A stretch of DNA of 64,000 nucleotides, from NCBI RefSeq assembly GCF_013389665.1, contig NZ_CP058316.1, positions 1,240,001 through 1,304,000 on the forward strand. The letters are read 5' to 3'. The stretch is from Microbacterium oleivorans. GTDB taxonomy: Bacteria; Actinomycetota; Actinomycetes; Actinomycetales; Microbacteriaceae. Shown piece after piece: positions 51,566 through 61,695 of the stretch (the first letter of the stretch is position 1; each line of letters opens with the position of its first letter). The notes under the pieces are model-generated. The model was given only the letters and a program-made list of their open reading frames with translations, did not search any database and was not told the origin of the DNA. The translations under genes and the position numbers were made by a program.

Positions 51566-52721
51566 TCCCCGATCCTCCCGCCGTTCCGCTCGGCGCGGGC
51601 GTCGTCAAGCGCTCCACCCGCCTCGACGACGGTCGCGAGCTCATCTACTACGACGACCCCGACACCGCGCTCGGGTCCGAACGGGCCGTCGACGCGCGCA
51701 CGCTCGACCCGCGCCCGGAGACCGCGACGATGCGTCAGGACATCCTCACCGGCGACTGGGTCTCGATCGCCGCGTCGCGGCAGAACCGCGCCTTCCTCCC
51801 GCCCGCCGAACTCGACCCGCTCGCGCCGCAGACCCCGACCAACCCGTCGGAGATCCCCTCGCGCTACGACGTCGCCGTGTTCGAGAACAGGTCGCCGTCC
51901 TTCGGCCCCGCCCTCGCCACCCCGTTCGAGGGCGCCCCGGCGGCGTCCGACCCCCCGCGCGGCATCGACGACCTCCTGCACCTCGGGCTCGGCCGTACCC
52001 GCACGAGCGTCGGACGCACCGAGGTCGTCTGCTTCTCGCCCGAGCACTCCGGCTCGTTCGGCACGCAGTCGGCGACCCGCGCGCGCACGGTCATCGAGGC
52101 ATGGGCGGATCGCACCGCAGCCCTGTCGGCGCTGCCCGGCATCGAGCAGGTCTTCCCGTTCGAGAACCGCGGCGAGGCCATCGGGGTGACGCTGGCGCAC
52201 CCGCACGGCCAGATCTACGCCTACCCCTACATCACCCCGCGCACCACGCGCCTGCTCGACGCGATCGACCGCACGGCACCCGACCTGTTCCCCCGCATCC
52301 TCGAGTTCGAGCAGGCGGGGCCGCGCGTCGTCCTCCGCGGCGAGCACTGGACCGCCTTCGTGCCGTTCGCCGCACGCTGGCCCATCGAGGTGCACCTCCT
52401 GCCGCACCGCCAGGTCGCCGACTTCGCCGAGACCTCGGCCGCCGAGCGCGACGAGCTCGCGCCGCTCTACCTGCGACTACTGCGTGGGATCGATGCCCTG
52501 TACGAGACACCGACCCCGTACATCGCCGCGTGGCACCAGGCGCCGGTGAACCATGCCCGCGAGACCGCACGCCTGCACCTGCAGCTGACGAGCCCGCGCC
52601 GAGCCGCCGACAAGCTCAAGTTCCTCGCCGGCTCCGAGGCAGCCATGGGCGCCTGGATCGGCGACATCCCCCCCGAGACCGCCGCCGCGCGCATCCGCGA
52701 CGCCGTAGAAGGAGTGACCCT

Positions 52722-52725
<4 letters not shown>
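51559..52725 (+). CDS. galT: Galactose-1-phosphate uridylyltransferase
   Basis: 388 residues. The nucleophilic His216 lies in HPHGQIYAYPY, and metal/nucleotide blocks include VFENRSPSF and WPIEVHLLPHR. It exchanges UMP between UDP-glucose and galactose-1-phosphate. The mRNA is probably leaderless, starting at the GTG, and galK is coupled by GTGA. Confidence 0.94.
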
Positions 52726-53912
<1,187 letters not shown>

Positions 53913-54011
53913 GCCGGCGCGCGACCGAGCGACCTCGTCGGGCCAGGTCGATCCCCCAAACATCGTCCTGACCCGGCGACGTCCCCGGTCGGTCGGGTGC
54001 CGGCGCGCACG

Positions 54012-54046
54012 GAACGGGGGGATGCCGCAGCGGCATCCCCCCGTTC
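54012..54046. terminator. Bidirectional terminator between galK and stress operon
   Basis: A perfect 16-bp stem (54012-54027 with 54031-54046, arms GAACGGGGGGATGCCG and its complement) closes on a CAG loop. It separates convergent galK and the CsbD-like gene. Confidence 0.8.
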
Positions 54047-54056
54047 TCGTCGCTGC

Positions 54057-54227
54057 TTACTTGAAGGTGTCCTTGACGTCCTCGCCGGTCTTCTTGGCAT
54101 CGGCCTTGACCTGGTCGGCCTTGCCCTCCGCCTGAAGCTTGTCGTTGTCGGTCGCCTTGCCGATGGCCTCCTTGGCCTTGCCGGCGATGTCCTGGGCGGC
54201 GTTCTTGATCTTGTCGTCGAGACCCAT
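54057..54227 (-). CDS. CsbD-family stress protein
   Basis: 56 residues (MGLDDKIKNAAQDIAGKAKE...). Amphipathic Lys/Ala/Asp helices with GKATDN and AEGKADQVKADAK are typical of CsbD, a general-stress protein of unknown mechanism. AGAGGAG lies 6 bases upstream of the ATG. It lies 55 bp after the membrane genes of the Asp23 operon on the same strand and may be its last member. Confidence 0.85.
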   Translation of the reverse strand: MGLDDKIKNAAQDIAGKAKEAIGKATDNDKLQAEGKADQVKADAKKTGEDVKDTFK

Positions 54228-54282
54228 GATGGGCTCCTCTCTGCGGTTGATGCCCCGGTGGGGCGGGTGGGGTGGTGCGGTC

Positions 54283-54897
54283 TCAGGACAGGCGGCGCTG
54301 GTCGTGGGCCAGCTTCGCGCGCAGTCCGGTATGGACCGAGATGTAGGCGGTCAGCTTCTGACCGGTGAGCACGCCGAGATTGGCAACGAGGCGCTCGACG
54401 GTCTCCGCGACGTGCACGGGCGAGGTGTTCTGTCGGGGTGTGACGCTGATGTGGAGCACGGGCTCGTGCCGAACGTCGTTGGCCGTCACCCGGGCGCTGA
54501 GGATCTCGTCGCGCTCGGCGAGTGCGTTCTTCAGGGCGTCCGAGGCGAACCCCTCGGTGACCGTCACGCGGCCGAGATCGCCCTCGGCGCCGCTCGCGCG
54601 CAGCGGGGTCCGACGCCGACCGTGGATGCTGCGGACGACGAGGACGATCAGCAGCACGACGAGCACGAGCAGAGCGGCGAGCACGGCCACGGCCACCCAC
54701 GTGAGGCTGGTTCCGGCGATGACCGTGGCATCCCACGCCTGCTTCGCCCAGCCCTCGGCACCCGAGCCGATGTTCGTCCACGTCTCGGCGGCCGCCGGCC
54801 AGACGGCGCTGGTGACGATGCCGCCGCCGATCGCCACGAGCACGAGACCCAGGATCAGGAGGATCGTGCGGTTGACGGCACGATTGGTGTTGTTCAT
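54283..54897 (-). CDS. AmaP-like alkaline-shock membrane anchor protein
   Basis: 204 residues. Two membrane helices (about 12-32 and 65-88) flank an extracytoplasmic loop; the C-terminal 110 residues are cytosolic and beta/alpha-like. This matches AmaP, which tethers Asp23 to the membrane in Staphylococcus. The start overlaps the previous stop (ATGA). Confidence 0.75.
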   Translation of the reverse strand: MNNTNRAVNRTILLILGLVLVAIGGGIVTSAVWPAAAETWTNIGSGAEGWAKQAWDATVIAGTSLTWVAVAVLAALLVLVVLLIVLVVRSIHGRRRTPLRASGAEGDLGRVTVTEGFASDALKNALAERDEILSARVTANDVRHEPVLHISVTPRQNTSPVHVAETVERLVANLGVLTGQKLTAYISVHTGLRAKLAHDQRRLS

Positions 54898-55478
54898 GCT
54901 TTCTCCTCCCCATCACGGGGACGCTCGACGCGCACCGAGGTGCGCTTGCGCGTGGCCAGACGGTACGACTCCAGCTCGTCGTCGACGACGCCGCGCACGC
55001 GCGCTTCGTCGAGCGGGACGCCGACGGCCGGGCTGACGGTCACATCGACCGCCCGGTGCCCGACGCCCACGCGCACCTGATCGCGCGGCAGCCCGCTGTC
55101 ATCGCTGATGCGCTGCGCGATCGCCGAGGCGATCACACCGTTGTCTGCGACGACGGCGCTCTCACCCAGCATCAGCTGCTGCTTGGACAGCCGGCCCGGG
55201 GTGACGGCCAACAGCACCAGCACGAGCCCCAGCACGGCGATGACCGCACCGATGGCGATGCTCGCGCCCACCGGCACCTCCGTCGGCAGCCCGACGACCC
55301 AGGCGAGGGAGGCGGCGGGGCCGAGCAGCAGGGCCGGCTGGCCGAGCAGGTTCAGAACGATCTCGACACCGACGTACACCAGGGCGAGGATCACGAGCAC
55401 GACCGCGACGATCATCGCGACCGTGCGCGGCGAGTGCGTCTCCCGACGCACGACGCGACGCAGCACCGGACTGCTCAT
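54894..55478 (-). CDS. DUF6286-like membrane protein
   Basis: 194 residues. Two membrane helices (about 20-45 and 70-92) precede a cytosolic domain (VADNGVIASAIAQRISDDSGLPRDQVRVGVGHRAVDVTVSP, in adjoining parts) that resembles an Asp23-like half domain. This type recurs in actinobacterial Asp23 operons as DUF6286. Overlaps both neighbours by 4 bases. Confidence 0.7.
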   Translation of the reverse strand: MSSPVLRRVVRRETHSPRTVAMIVAVVLVILALVYVGVEIVLNLLGQPALLLGPAASLAWVVGLPTEVPVGASIAIGAVIAVLGLVLVLLAVTPGRLSKQQLMLGESAVVADNGVIASAIAQRISDDSGLPRDQVRVGVGHRAVDVTVSPAVGVPLDEARVRGVVDDELESYRLATRKRTSVRVERPRDGEEKA

Positions 55479-55870
55479 CTGACTCTCCTCTTCACGGGGG
55501 TGGTGGCACCGCTCACGGTGATGTCGACGCGGGTGACCGGCTTGCCCAGCACCTGGGCGAGCTGCTCCTGCACCCGGCGCTGCATCTCGCGCACGGTGTC
55601 GATGACGGCACCGGCGGCATGGACCGCGGCGGTGTCGTCCAGCGGCGGGACGGGCATCGGCGTGTCGATGCGGACGGCCACCCCATCCCGGTAATCGGAT
55701 GCCGCGACCTTCACACGGTCGGCGTCCACTCCGATGACCTGGGATGCGATCTGTTCCGAGACCTTCCGCACCACGCGCTCGCGCACATCGACCCGTCCGG
55801 CGACACCGGACGTCGCGCCGGTGGCGGCCGTGACGCCGCCACCGGGACGGATGGCCTCTGCGACGGTCAT
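55475..55870 (-). CDS. Asp23/Gls24-like envelope-stress protein (short)
   Basis: 131 residues. VRKVSEQIASQVIGVDADRVKVAASD, a strand-rich middle and VIDTVREMQRRVQEQLAQVLGKPVTRVDITVSG give the Asp23 beta-alpha pattern. No membrane segment. It is coupled to the DUF2273 gene and the DUF6286-like gene by short overlaps; a second Asp23-type subunit is the likely role. Confidence 0.75.
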   Translation of the reverse strand: MTVAEAIRPGGGVTAATGATSGVAGRVDVRERVVRKVSEQIASQVIGVDADRVKVAASDYRDGVAVRIDTPMPVPPLDDTAAVHAAGAVIDTVREMQRRVQEQLAQVLGKPVTRVDITVSGATTPVKRRVR

Positions 55871-56058
55871 GACGAGGTGCGCCGACCTGTCAGCACGTCG
55901 GCCAGCCCGCGGACGTCGAGCTTGCCGGACGCGATGCGACCGACCGCCGCACCGATCGCCATGAAGAGGGCGACGAGGAGGAATCCCCAGAAGCCGAACA
56001 ACAGGGCGGCGGCGGCGAGGATCGCGCCGATCAGTGCACCCGAGACGGTGGCGCTCAT
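55867..56058 (-). CDS. DUF2273-like small membrane protein
   Basis: 63 residues with two helices forming a hairpin (ALIGAILAAAALLFGF, WGFLLVALFMAIGAAVG) and a basic C-terminus. Such proteins sit next to Asp23 genes and probably help anchor the complex. Confidence 0.75.
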   Translation of the reverse strand: MSATVSGALIGAILAAAALLFGFWGFLLVALFMAIGAAVGRIASGKLDVRGLADVLTGRRTSS

Positions 56059-56552
56059 GCGACTCGCGACTCCGAGTCGTTGTCGTCGTCGGCGCCGGCG
56101 ATGTGCACGTCGTTGACCTCGACGTTGACCTCGACGACCTCGAGACCGACCAGACGGCTGATCGCACCGGCGACGGCGGCGCGCACGTTGTCGGCGACCT
56201 CCTGGATGGGCGCGGGGTACTCCACGACGATCGTCAGGTCGGCAGCGGCCTGGGTCTCGCCGACCTCGACCTTGACGCCCTGCGACAGGTCGGTGGCGTT
56301 GACGGCATCGCGGATGGCGCCGAAGGCACGGGCACCGCCACCACCGAGTGCGTACACTCCGGCGACCTCACGGGCCGCGATACCGGCGACCTTGGCGACG
56401 ACACCATCGGAGATGGTCGTCTTGCCCGCGGCGTCGGTGTCGGCCGGAACCCGCGACGACGAGAACGTGCGGTCGACGCGGGACGCCTGGGCGGCGGCCG
56501 GCGACTTCGGGGTCTCGGCGGCGGCGGTCGTGTTCTTCTGGTCCTCAGCCAT
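56055..56552 (-). CDS. Asp23/Gls24 family envelope-stress protein
   Basis: 165 residues. A disordered Ala/Thr-rich N-terminus of about 40 residues precedes the full Asp23 domain (TTISDGVVAKVAGIAAREVAGVYALGG in adjoining parts; LTIVVEYPAPIQEVADNVRAAVAGAI; GLEVVEVNVEVNDVHI). It is the first gene of the minus-strand operon and the main Asp23 subunit. Confidence 0.88.
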   Translation of the reverse strand: MAEDQKNTTAAAETPKSPAAAQASRVDRTFSSSRVPADTDAAGKTTISDGVVAKVAGIAAREVAGVYALGGGGARAFGAIRDAVNATDLSQGVKVEVGETQAAADLTIVVEYPAPIQEVADNVRAAVAGAISRLVGLEVVEVNVEVNDVHIAGADDDNDSESRVA

Positions 56553-56608
56553 GATGTTTCCTTATCTGTCTGCGTGGTCCGATGCAAGCTCTCGGCTCGT
56601 CATTCGGT

Positions 56609-56626
56609 GAGCGTTTACGTTCGCTC
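56609..56626. promoter_or_regulatory. Dyad in divergent stress promoter region
   Basis: GAGCG and CGCTC flank TTTACGTT in the 145-bp region between the Asp23 operon and the sigma-factor gene. The site could bind a regulator of either side. No confident -10/-35 pair is visible. Confidence 0.35.
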
Positions 56627-56682
56627 TACAGATAAGAGGGCGGCCGGTTCGGATTCGTCACAAAAAAGTTCGACGGATTTCT

Positions 56683-56694
56683 GGGGGGGGGGGG
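56683..56694 (+). repeat. Run of 12 G before sigma-factor start
   Basis: Twelve consecutive G occupy the ribosome-site position, ending 3 bases before ATG 56698. Homopolymer slippage would change the spacing between promoter, ribosome site and start. Confidence 0.85.
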
Positions 56695-56697
56695 ACG

Positions 56698-57270
56698 ATG
56701 CGAGCCGACGACGAGGCGTCGAATGCGGACCTGCAGGCCGCCCCGGACGGCATCCTCGCCGCGCGTGCGGCCAGCGGCGACGCCGATGCGTTCGACGTGC
56801 TGCTGCACCGGCACACCCCGCTCGTCCGCGCCTTCGTCTATCGCATCGTCGGCACGCTGACCGAGACCGATGACGTCGTGCAGGATGCGTTCCTCACCGC
56901 GTGGCGCCAGCTGTCGACACTGCGCGATCACAGCGCCGTCAAGGCATGGCTCATGAAGATCGCGAGCCGTGAAGCGTATGCGCACCTGAGAAAACGACCG
57001 GCTCATGACACACTGGTCGGGTTCGACAGGGCCGCGGAGACGGGCCTCCTCCCCGAGGCCGCCGCCATCCGCAACGCACAGCTGACTGCTCTCTCCCGTG
57101 CGCTGGACGCCCTGCCGGAAGCCCAACGCCGTTGCTGGCTGCTCCGAGAGGTCGGGTCACTCAGCTATACCGAGATCGCAGAAGAGATGAATCTTCCCCT
57201 CAGCACCGTTCGCGGCAACCTGTCTCGAGCCCGCGCGAGCATCACCGTCCAGATGGCGGGGTGGCGATGA
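56698..57270 (+). CDS. ECF-type RNA polymerase sigma factor
   Basis: 190 residues. Sigma-2 region at about 28-95 (LVRAFVYRIVGTLTETDDVVQDAFLTAWRQL in parts) and sigma-4 at about 125-180 (LPEAQRRCWLLREVGSLSYTEIAEEMNLPLSTVRGNLSRAR in parts). It probably drives the Asp23 stress genes divergent from it and its own operon. The next gene overlaps the stop by ATGA and carries a zinc anti-sigma-like motif, as expected for a sigma/anti-sigma pair. Confidence 0.9.
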   Translation: MRADDEASNADLQAAPDGILAARAASGDADAFDVLLHRHTPLVRAFVYRIVGTLTETDDVVQDAFLTAWRQLSTLRDHSAVKAWLMKIASREAYAHLRKRPAHDTLVGFDRAAETGLLPEAAAIRNAQLTALSRALDALPEAQRRCWLLREVGSLSYTEIAEEMNLPLSTVRGNLSRARASITVQMAGWR

Positions 57271-57857
57271 TGGACGCCGACCACGTCACGCTGGACTGCG
57301 GGAAGACGATCGAGGAGGTCAGCGAGTACCTCGAGTCGGGCCGCTCGCCCTACGACCCCGAGATCGAGACGTGTCCGGAGTGCCTCAACGCCCTCGACGC
57401 GCTGACGCGCGCCGGACGACTCTCGCGGGAGCTCATCGCCGCCGACGCCGCGGACCTGCCCGAGCCCTCCGAGAGCTGGTTCCACGGCGTGATGACCGCG
57501 GTGCGCGCCGAACTGCGCGCCGGCCGGTCCATCCCGCTGTCGCATCCCGACCCCGCGGTGTCGATCACGGTCACCGAGGGCGCCGTGCAGGCCCTCATCC
57601 GTGCCAGCGGCGATGCCGTCGACGGGGTGTTCATCGGTCACTCCAAGATCGTCGGCGACGTCGAGGTGCCCGCGGCCCCGATCTCGATCGACGTCACGGC
57701 GTCCGTCGCCTGGGGCGAGCCGCTCCCGAGCGCCGCCGGCGCCGTCCGCCGCGCCGTCACCGATGCGCTGGCGCAGCACACCGAGCTCAACATCGTCGCC
57801 GTCGACGTCACCGTCGAGGATCTCCACCGTCCCTACCCGCCCAAGGACCCCGCATGA
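57267..57857 (+). CDS. Anti-sigma-like zinc-motif protein fused to Asp23-like domain
   Basis: 196 residues. Residues 8-45 hold Cys11 and a CPEC pair (36-39) in the helical layout of zinc-associated anti-sigma domains; the usual His four residues before the first Cys of the pair is Glu32, so metal binding may differ. Residues 95-196 are an Asp23/Gls24-like domain (SITVTEGAVQALIRAS... VAVDVTVEDL). There is no membrane segment. Cotranslated with the sigma gene, it may sense the state of the Asp23 complex and hold the sigma factor. Confidence 0.75.
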   Translation: MMDADHVTLDCGKTIEEVSEYLESGRSPYDPEIETCPECLNALDALTRAGRLSRELIAADAADLPEPSESWFHGVMTAVRAELRAGRSIPLSHPDPAVSITVTEGAVQALIRASGDAVDGVFIGHSKIVGDVEVPAAPISIDVTASVAWGEPLPSAAGAVRRAVTDALAQHTELNIVAVDVTVEDLHRPYPPKDPA

Positions 57858-58174
57858 TCGCGTCCGACCCCGTCGTCGACTCGTCCGCCCCGCGCCCCCT
57901 CGCCGAGCTTCCCGGCGTGGCCGCCGTGCACGATCCGCGCCCGCCTCTCTCGCGTGTCCTGGGCGCCGCGTCGGCCGCGCTGCGGATCGACACCATGCCC
58001 CCGTCCGACGGCGTGTTCGTCTCCTCGGATACCACCGGGACGACCGCCGCGGCGGCCGTGAGCGTCGGCGTCGCCGCGCGCACACCCGACGTGGCGCGCG
58101 CCGTGGCCGACCAGATCCGGGCGCAGCATCCCGAGGCCGACCGCATCACCGTGCAGGTGCGCCGGATCGCCTGA
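57854..58174 (+). CDS. Small Asp23-related protein
   Basis: 106 residues. After a Pro-rich N-terminus, TTAAAAVSVGVAARTPDVARAVADQIRAQHPEADRITVQV is an alpha/beta pattern like half an Asp23 domain. No membrane segment. Coupled by ATGA to the preceding fusion protein, completing a three-gene sigma operon. The assignment is from pattern and context only. Confidence 0.6.
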   Translation: MIASDPVVDSSAPRPLAELPGVAAVHDPRPPLSRVLGAASAALRIDTMPPSDGVFVSSDTTGTTAAAAVSVGVAARTPDVARAVADQIRAQHPEADRITVQVRRIA

Positions 58175-58239
58175 CCCGCGCCGGCGGCCCCCATCCGCGG
58201 ACGGGACGACATCGAGGCCCGCCGCCCGCCCGGGTGCGC

Positions 58240-58245
58240 TACCGT
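58240..58245 (+). promoter_or_regulatory. -10 element, leaderless carboxylesterase gene
   Basis: TACCGT, 6 bases before GTG 58252. Confidence 0.5.
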
Positions 58246-58251
58246 CGAGCC

Positions 58252-59745
58252 GTGAGTTCGCTCTTCCACGACGCGGGCGTCGATGCCCCGGTGGCCCGGC
58301 TCGTCTCCGGCCGGGTGCGAGGACGACGGCGCGCGGACGGCACGGTCGCCTTCCTCGGCATCCCGTACGCGCAGCCCCCGGTCGGACCTCGTCGTTTCGG
58401 GGCGCCCGAGCCCGTCACCGGGTGGGACGGCGTGCGTGACGCGCTCGAGTACGGCGCCACCCCGCAGCGCGGTGACCACGGCGCCACGCTGATCCCCGAG
58501 CCCTCGATCCCCGGCGACGACACGCTCTCGGTCAACGTGTTCGCCGCGACGGCGCCGGGGAGCGCCGCGCGACCGGTGCTGGTGTACATCCACGGCGGCG
58601 GCTTCGTGCAGGGCTCGCCGGCGAGCCCGTGGTACGACGGCGCCGCCTTCGCACGCGCGGGGATCGTCGTGGTGACCGTGTCGTACCGGTTGGGCTTCGA
58701 CGGGTTCGGGCTGATCCCGGGTGCTCCGACGAACCGCGGTGTGCGCGACTGGCTCGCCGCGCTGGAATGGGTGCGTGCGAACATCGCCGCGTTCGGCGGA
58801 GACCCCGACGACGTCACGATCGCCGGGCAGTCCGCCGGCGGCGGCGCGGTGCTGACTCTTCTCGGGATGCCGGCGGCGCAGCACCTGTTCCGCCGCGGTC
58901 TGGCGATGTCATCAGCCCTCACCGTCGTCGCCCCGGCGCGAGCCGCCGCGCTGACGACGCGCTTGGCGGACCGCCTGGGCGTCGCCCCCACCCGCGCGGG
59001 CTTCGCAGCCGTCGACGAGCTCGCGGTGCTGCACGCGCAGCAGCAGATGGCGACGGAGCGGACCGGCGGCGTCCTCTCGTGGGTGCGCGCGCGGCTGGCC
59101 GACGGCCTCTCGTGGGGTCCCGTCGTCGACGGCGACCTGGTGCCCCGCCCCACCCTCGACGCGATCGCGGGCGGTGTCGGCGCCGACAAGCAGCTGGTGC
59201 TCGGCACCACCGACGACGAGTTCACGATGATCACCGACGGCCTCGCCGACCGGCTGCGCGCAGTGCCCGCCGCCCTCGCCCTCGCGCTCCTCGGCGTCCG
59301 CCACGGCGCGCGGTGGCGCTACATCCGCGCCAACGGCGAGCAGCGGCGCCGGGGAACCGCCGCCTTCCTCGGCCGCTACGCCACCGATCGCCTGTTCCGC
59401 GAGACGGTGCCGCGCGTCGCCGACGCGCGCGGCGGATCGGCGACGTGGGCGTACCGCTTCACGTGGCCGTCGCCGACCCGGCGGTGGGCTCTGCACTGCC
59501 TCGACGTGCCGTTCTGGTGGGACCGTCTGGACGCTCCGGGCGTGGCCGCCGTCGCCGGTGAGGACCCGCCGCGATCGCTGGCCGACGACATGCACGGCGC
59601 CGCGGTGTCGTTCGTGCGCGATCACGACCCGGGCTGGCCCGCGTGGGGCGAGCGGCCCGGCGCGACCCGCATCTTCGGCGGGCCCGTGACGCCGGATCCC
59701 CTCGACGCCGACGGCTACGCGTCGGTCCGCGCGCTCATCGCCTGA
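58252..59745 (+). CDS. Type B carboxylesterase
   Basis: 497 residues. The oxyanion block VYIHGGGFVQGS and the nucleophile elbow IAGQSAGGGAV identify the esterase/lipase fold; FLGIPYAQPPVGPRRF is the N-terminal type B signature. An acid residue lies in TTDDEFT and a His near HCLDVPFWWD. No signal peptide, so cytoplasmic. The substrate is unknown (small esters). It stands alone. Confidence 0.9.
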   Translation: MSSLFHDAGVDAPVARLVSGRVRGRRRADGTVAFLGIPYAQPPVGPRRFGAPEPVTGWDGVRDALEYGATPQRGDHGATLIPEPSIPGDDTLSVNVFAATAPGSAARPVLVYIHGGGFVQGSPASPWYDGAAFARAGIVVVTVSYRLGFDGFGLIPGAPTNRGVRDWLAALEWVRANIAAFGGDPDDVTIAGQSAGGGAVLTLLGMPAAQHLFRRGLAMSSALTVVAPARAAALTTRLADRLGVAPTRAGFAAVDELAVLHAQQQMATERTGGVLSWVRARLADGLSWGPVVDGDLVPRPTLDAIAGGVGADKQLVLGTTDDEFTMITDGLADRLRAVPAALALALLGVRHGARWRYIRANGEQRRRGTAAFLGRYATDRLFRETVPRVADARGGSATWAYRFTWPSPTRRWALHCLDVPFWWDRLDAPGVAAVAGEDPPRSLADDMHGAAVSFVRDHDPGWPAWGERPGATRIFGGPVTPDPLDADGYASVRALIA

Positions 59746-59768
59746 TCGCCCGGCGGCGGGCCGCGAGC

Positions 59769-60818
59769 TCAGGGAACGCGCGTGAGCCAGGCGTCGGTGG
59801 CGAACTTCGACTCGACCAGGGCTTCGGCCTCGGCGTACTCCTCGTCGGAGATGCTCCCGGCGACGGCGCCGTATCGCTTCGAGAACACCTCGATGAACCG
59901 CTCGATGATCGCGTCGCGCGGCAGACCCGTCTGACTGCGGAGCGGGTCGACGCGCTTGGCCGCCGAGACCGTCCCCTTGTCGCTGAGCTTCTCGCGGCCG
60001 ATGCGCAGCACCTCGGTGAGCACCTGGCCGTCCATGTCGTAGCTGAGCGTCGCGTGGTGGAGGACGCCGCCGTTCGCGAGGCGCTTCTGCGCCGCGCCGC
60101 CGATCTTCCCCGAGGGCGAGGCGATGTCGTTGAGCGGCTGATACGTCGCCTCGATGCCGAGCGAGCGCAGGGCCTCGAGCACCCAGTCGTCGAGGAAGGC
60201 GTACGAGTCCGCGAAGGTCAGGCCGGCCACCAGGGACGCCGGCACGTACAGCGAGTACGTCACGATCGAATTGGCCGCCATCATCATGGCGCCGCCGCCC
60301 GAGATGCGCCGGACGACGTCGAAGCCGTGTCGAGCCGCGCCCTCGGGGTCGACCTCGTTGCGCAGCGACTGGAACGACCCGATGACGACGGCCGACTCGT
60401 TCCACTCCCAGATGCGCAGGGTGGGGTTGCGCCGCCCGTCGCCCACGCGCGTGGTGAGCACCTCGTCGAGCGCGAGGTTCATGCTCGGCGAGACGGCCCG
60501 GTCGTGCACGACCTCCCAGTCGAACTCCCGCCACCCGGGCGCGGTGATCATCGCCCGGCGCACCGCCGTGCCGACCGACTCGGGCGTGAAACCGAGCAGC
60601 TGCGCGCCGTCGGGGAGCGCCGAACGGACGGCGGCCGCGATCGCGGCGACATCCGACTCCGCGGGCAACCCGTTCACGGCCGCGTCGATGTCGGCGAGCG
60701 CGTCGTCGGGTTCGAGGAAGAAGTCGCCGGCGAGATGGAAGTCGACGATCCTGCCGTCCCGCACCTCGAGGTCGACGACGACCAGCTTGCCTCCGGGCAC
60801 CTTGTATTCGCCGTGCAT
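59769..60818 (-). CDS. lplA: Lipoate-protein ligase
   Basis: 349 residues. The LplA catalytic domain (about 105-300) has RRISGGGAMMMAANSIVTYSLYV-type binding loops and the catalytic-type Lys in GKIGGAAQKR. The lipoate-ligase accessory domain, C-terminal in E. coli LplA, is at the N-terminus here (1-85, HGEYKVPGGKLVVVDLEV). It activates and attaches lipoate to 2-oxoacid dehydrogenase and glycine-cleavage proteins. TAGGCT lies exactly 6 bases before the ATG. Confidence 0.87.
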   Translation of the reverse strand: MHGEYKVPGGKLVVVDLEVRDGRIVDFHLAGDFFLEPDDALADIDAAVNGLPAESDVAAIAAAVRSALPDGAQLLGFTPESVGTAVRRAMITAPGWREFDWEVVHDRAVSPSMNLALDEVLTTRVGDGRRNPTLRIWEWNESAVVIGSFQSLRNEVDPEGAARHGFDVVRRISGGGAMMMAANSIVTYSLYVPASLVAGLTFADSYAFLDDWVLEALRSLGIEATYQPLNDIASPSGKIGGAAQKRLANGGVLHHATLSYDMDGQVLTEVLRIGREKLSDKGTVSAAKRVDPLRSQTGLPRDAIIERFIEVFSKRYGAVAGSISDEEYAEAEALVESKFATDAWLTRVP

Positions 60819-60824
60819 GGGTCC

Positions 60825-60830
60825 AGCCTA
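60825..60830 (-). promoter_or_regulatory. -10 element, leaderless lplA
   Basis: TAGGCT on the minus strand, 6 bases before ATG 60818. Confidence 0.5.
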
Positions 60831-60942
60831 GGACCGCCGCGACGGAGCGGTACCACGGGCGGGTCGAAGATCGGTCGGGCGACGGATGCCGCTACATCCG
60901 GCGGGGGACGCCACGACCGTGACCGCCGAGAAGAGTGGGGGC

Positions 60943-61695
60943 ATGGAGATCGCCAACGCCCCCGCATCCGTCCTCGAAGCCCGCGGGCTCGTCAAGCGCT
61001 ACGGGTCGCTCACCGCCCTCGACGGTGTCGACCTCGCCGTCGGCACCGGTGAGGCGGTGGCCATCATGGGAGCCTCGGGGTCGGGCAAGACGACGCTGCT
61101 GCACTGTCTGGCCGCCATCATCTCCCCCGACGCCGGCTCGGTGCGCCTGTCGACCCCGGGCGTGCCGCCGCAGGAGCTCGTCGGGATGCCCGACGACGCC
61201 CGTTCGGCGATCCGGCGTGATCGACTCGGCTTCGTCTTCCAGGATCACCTGCTGCTTCCCGAACTCACCGCGGTCGAGAACGCCGCCCTGCCGCTGCTGC
61301 TGGTGGGCACCGCTCGCGCCGCCGCCGAGGCGCACGCCGCGGCATGGCTCGGCGCCCTCGGTCTGGCCGGCATGGAGAATCGCCGGATCGGCGAGCTGTC
61401 GGGCGGACAGGCCCAGCGCGTCGCGATCGCTCGTGCGCAGGTGACCGGGGCGCCGGTCGTGTTCGCCGACGAGCCCACCGGCGCGCTCGACACGGCGACG
61501 TCGGCGGAGGTGCTCGACGCGCTCCTGCACGCCACGACCGGGCAGGGCCGCAGCCTCGTCGTCGTCACCCACGACGCGGACGTCGCACGACGGTGCGACC
61601 GGGTGCTGCGCATGCGCGACGGGCGCATCGTCGACGGCGACCCCGCCGTCCCGCCCGGCGGGACGGGCGCGCGGGGTGCGGGTGCGGCACGATGA
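60943..61695 (+). CDS. ABC transporter ATP-binding protein (LolD/MacB type)
   Basis: 250 residues. Walker A GASGSGKTT, signature LSGGQAQRVAIARAQ, Walker B VVFADEPTGALD and H-loop VTHDADVARRCD are all intact. The EPTGALD variant is typical of ATPases that partner FtsX-like permeases. A GTG at 60919 is an alternative start. Coupled by ATGA to the permease. Confidence 0.9.
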   Translation: MEIANAPASVLEARGLVKRYGSLTALDGVDLAVGTGEAVAIMGASGSGKTTLLHCLAAIISPDAGSVRLSTPGVPPQELVGMPDDARSAIRRDRLGFVFQDHLLLPELTAVENAALPLLLVGTARAAAEAHAAAWLGALGLAGMENRRIGELSGGQAQRVAIARAQVTGAPVVFADEPTGALDTATSAEVLDALLHATTGQGRSLVVVTHDADVARRCDRVLRMRDGRIVDGDPAVPPGGTGARGAGAAR

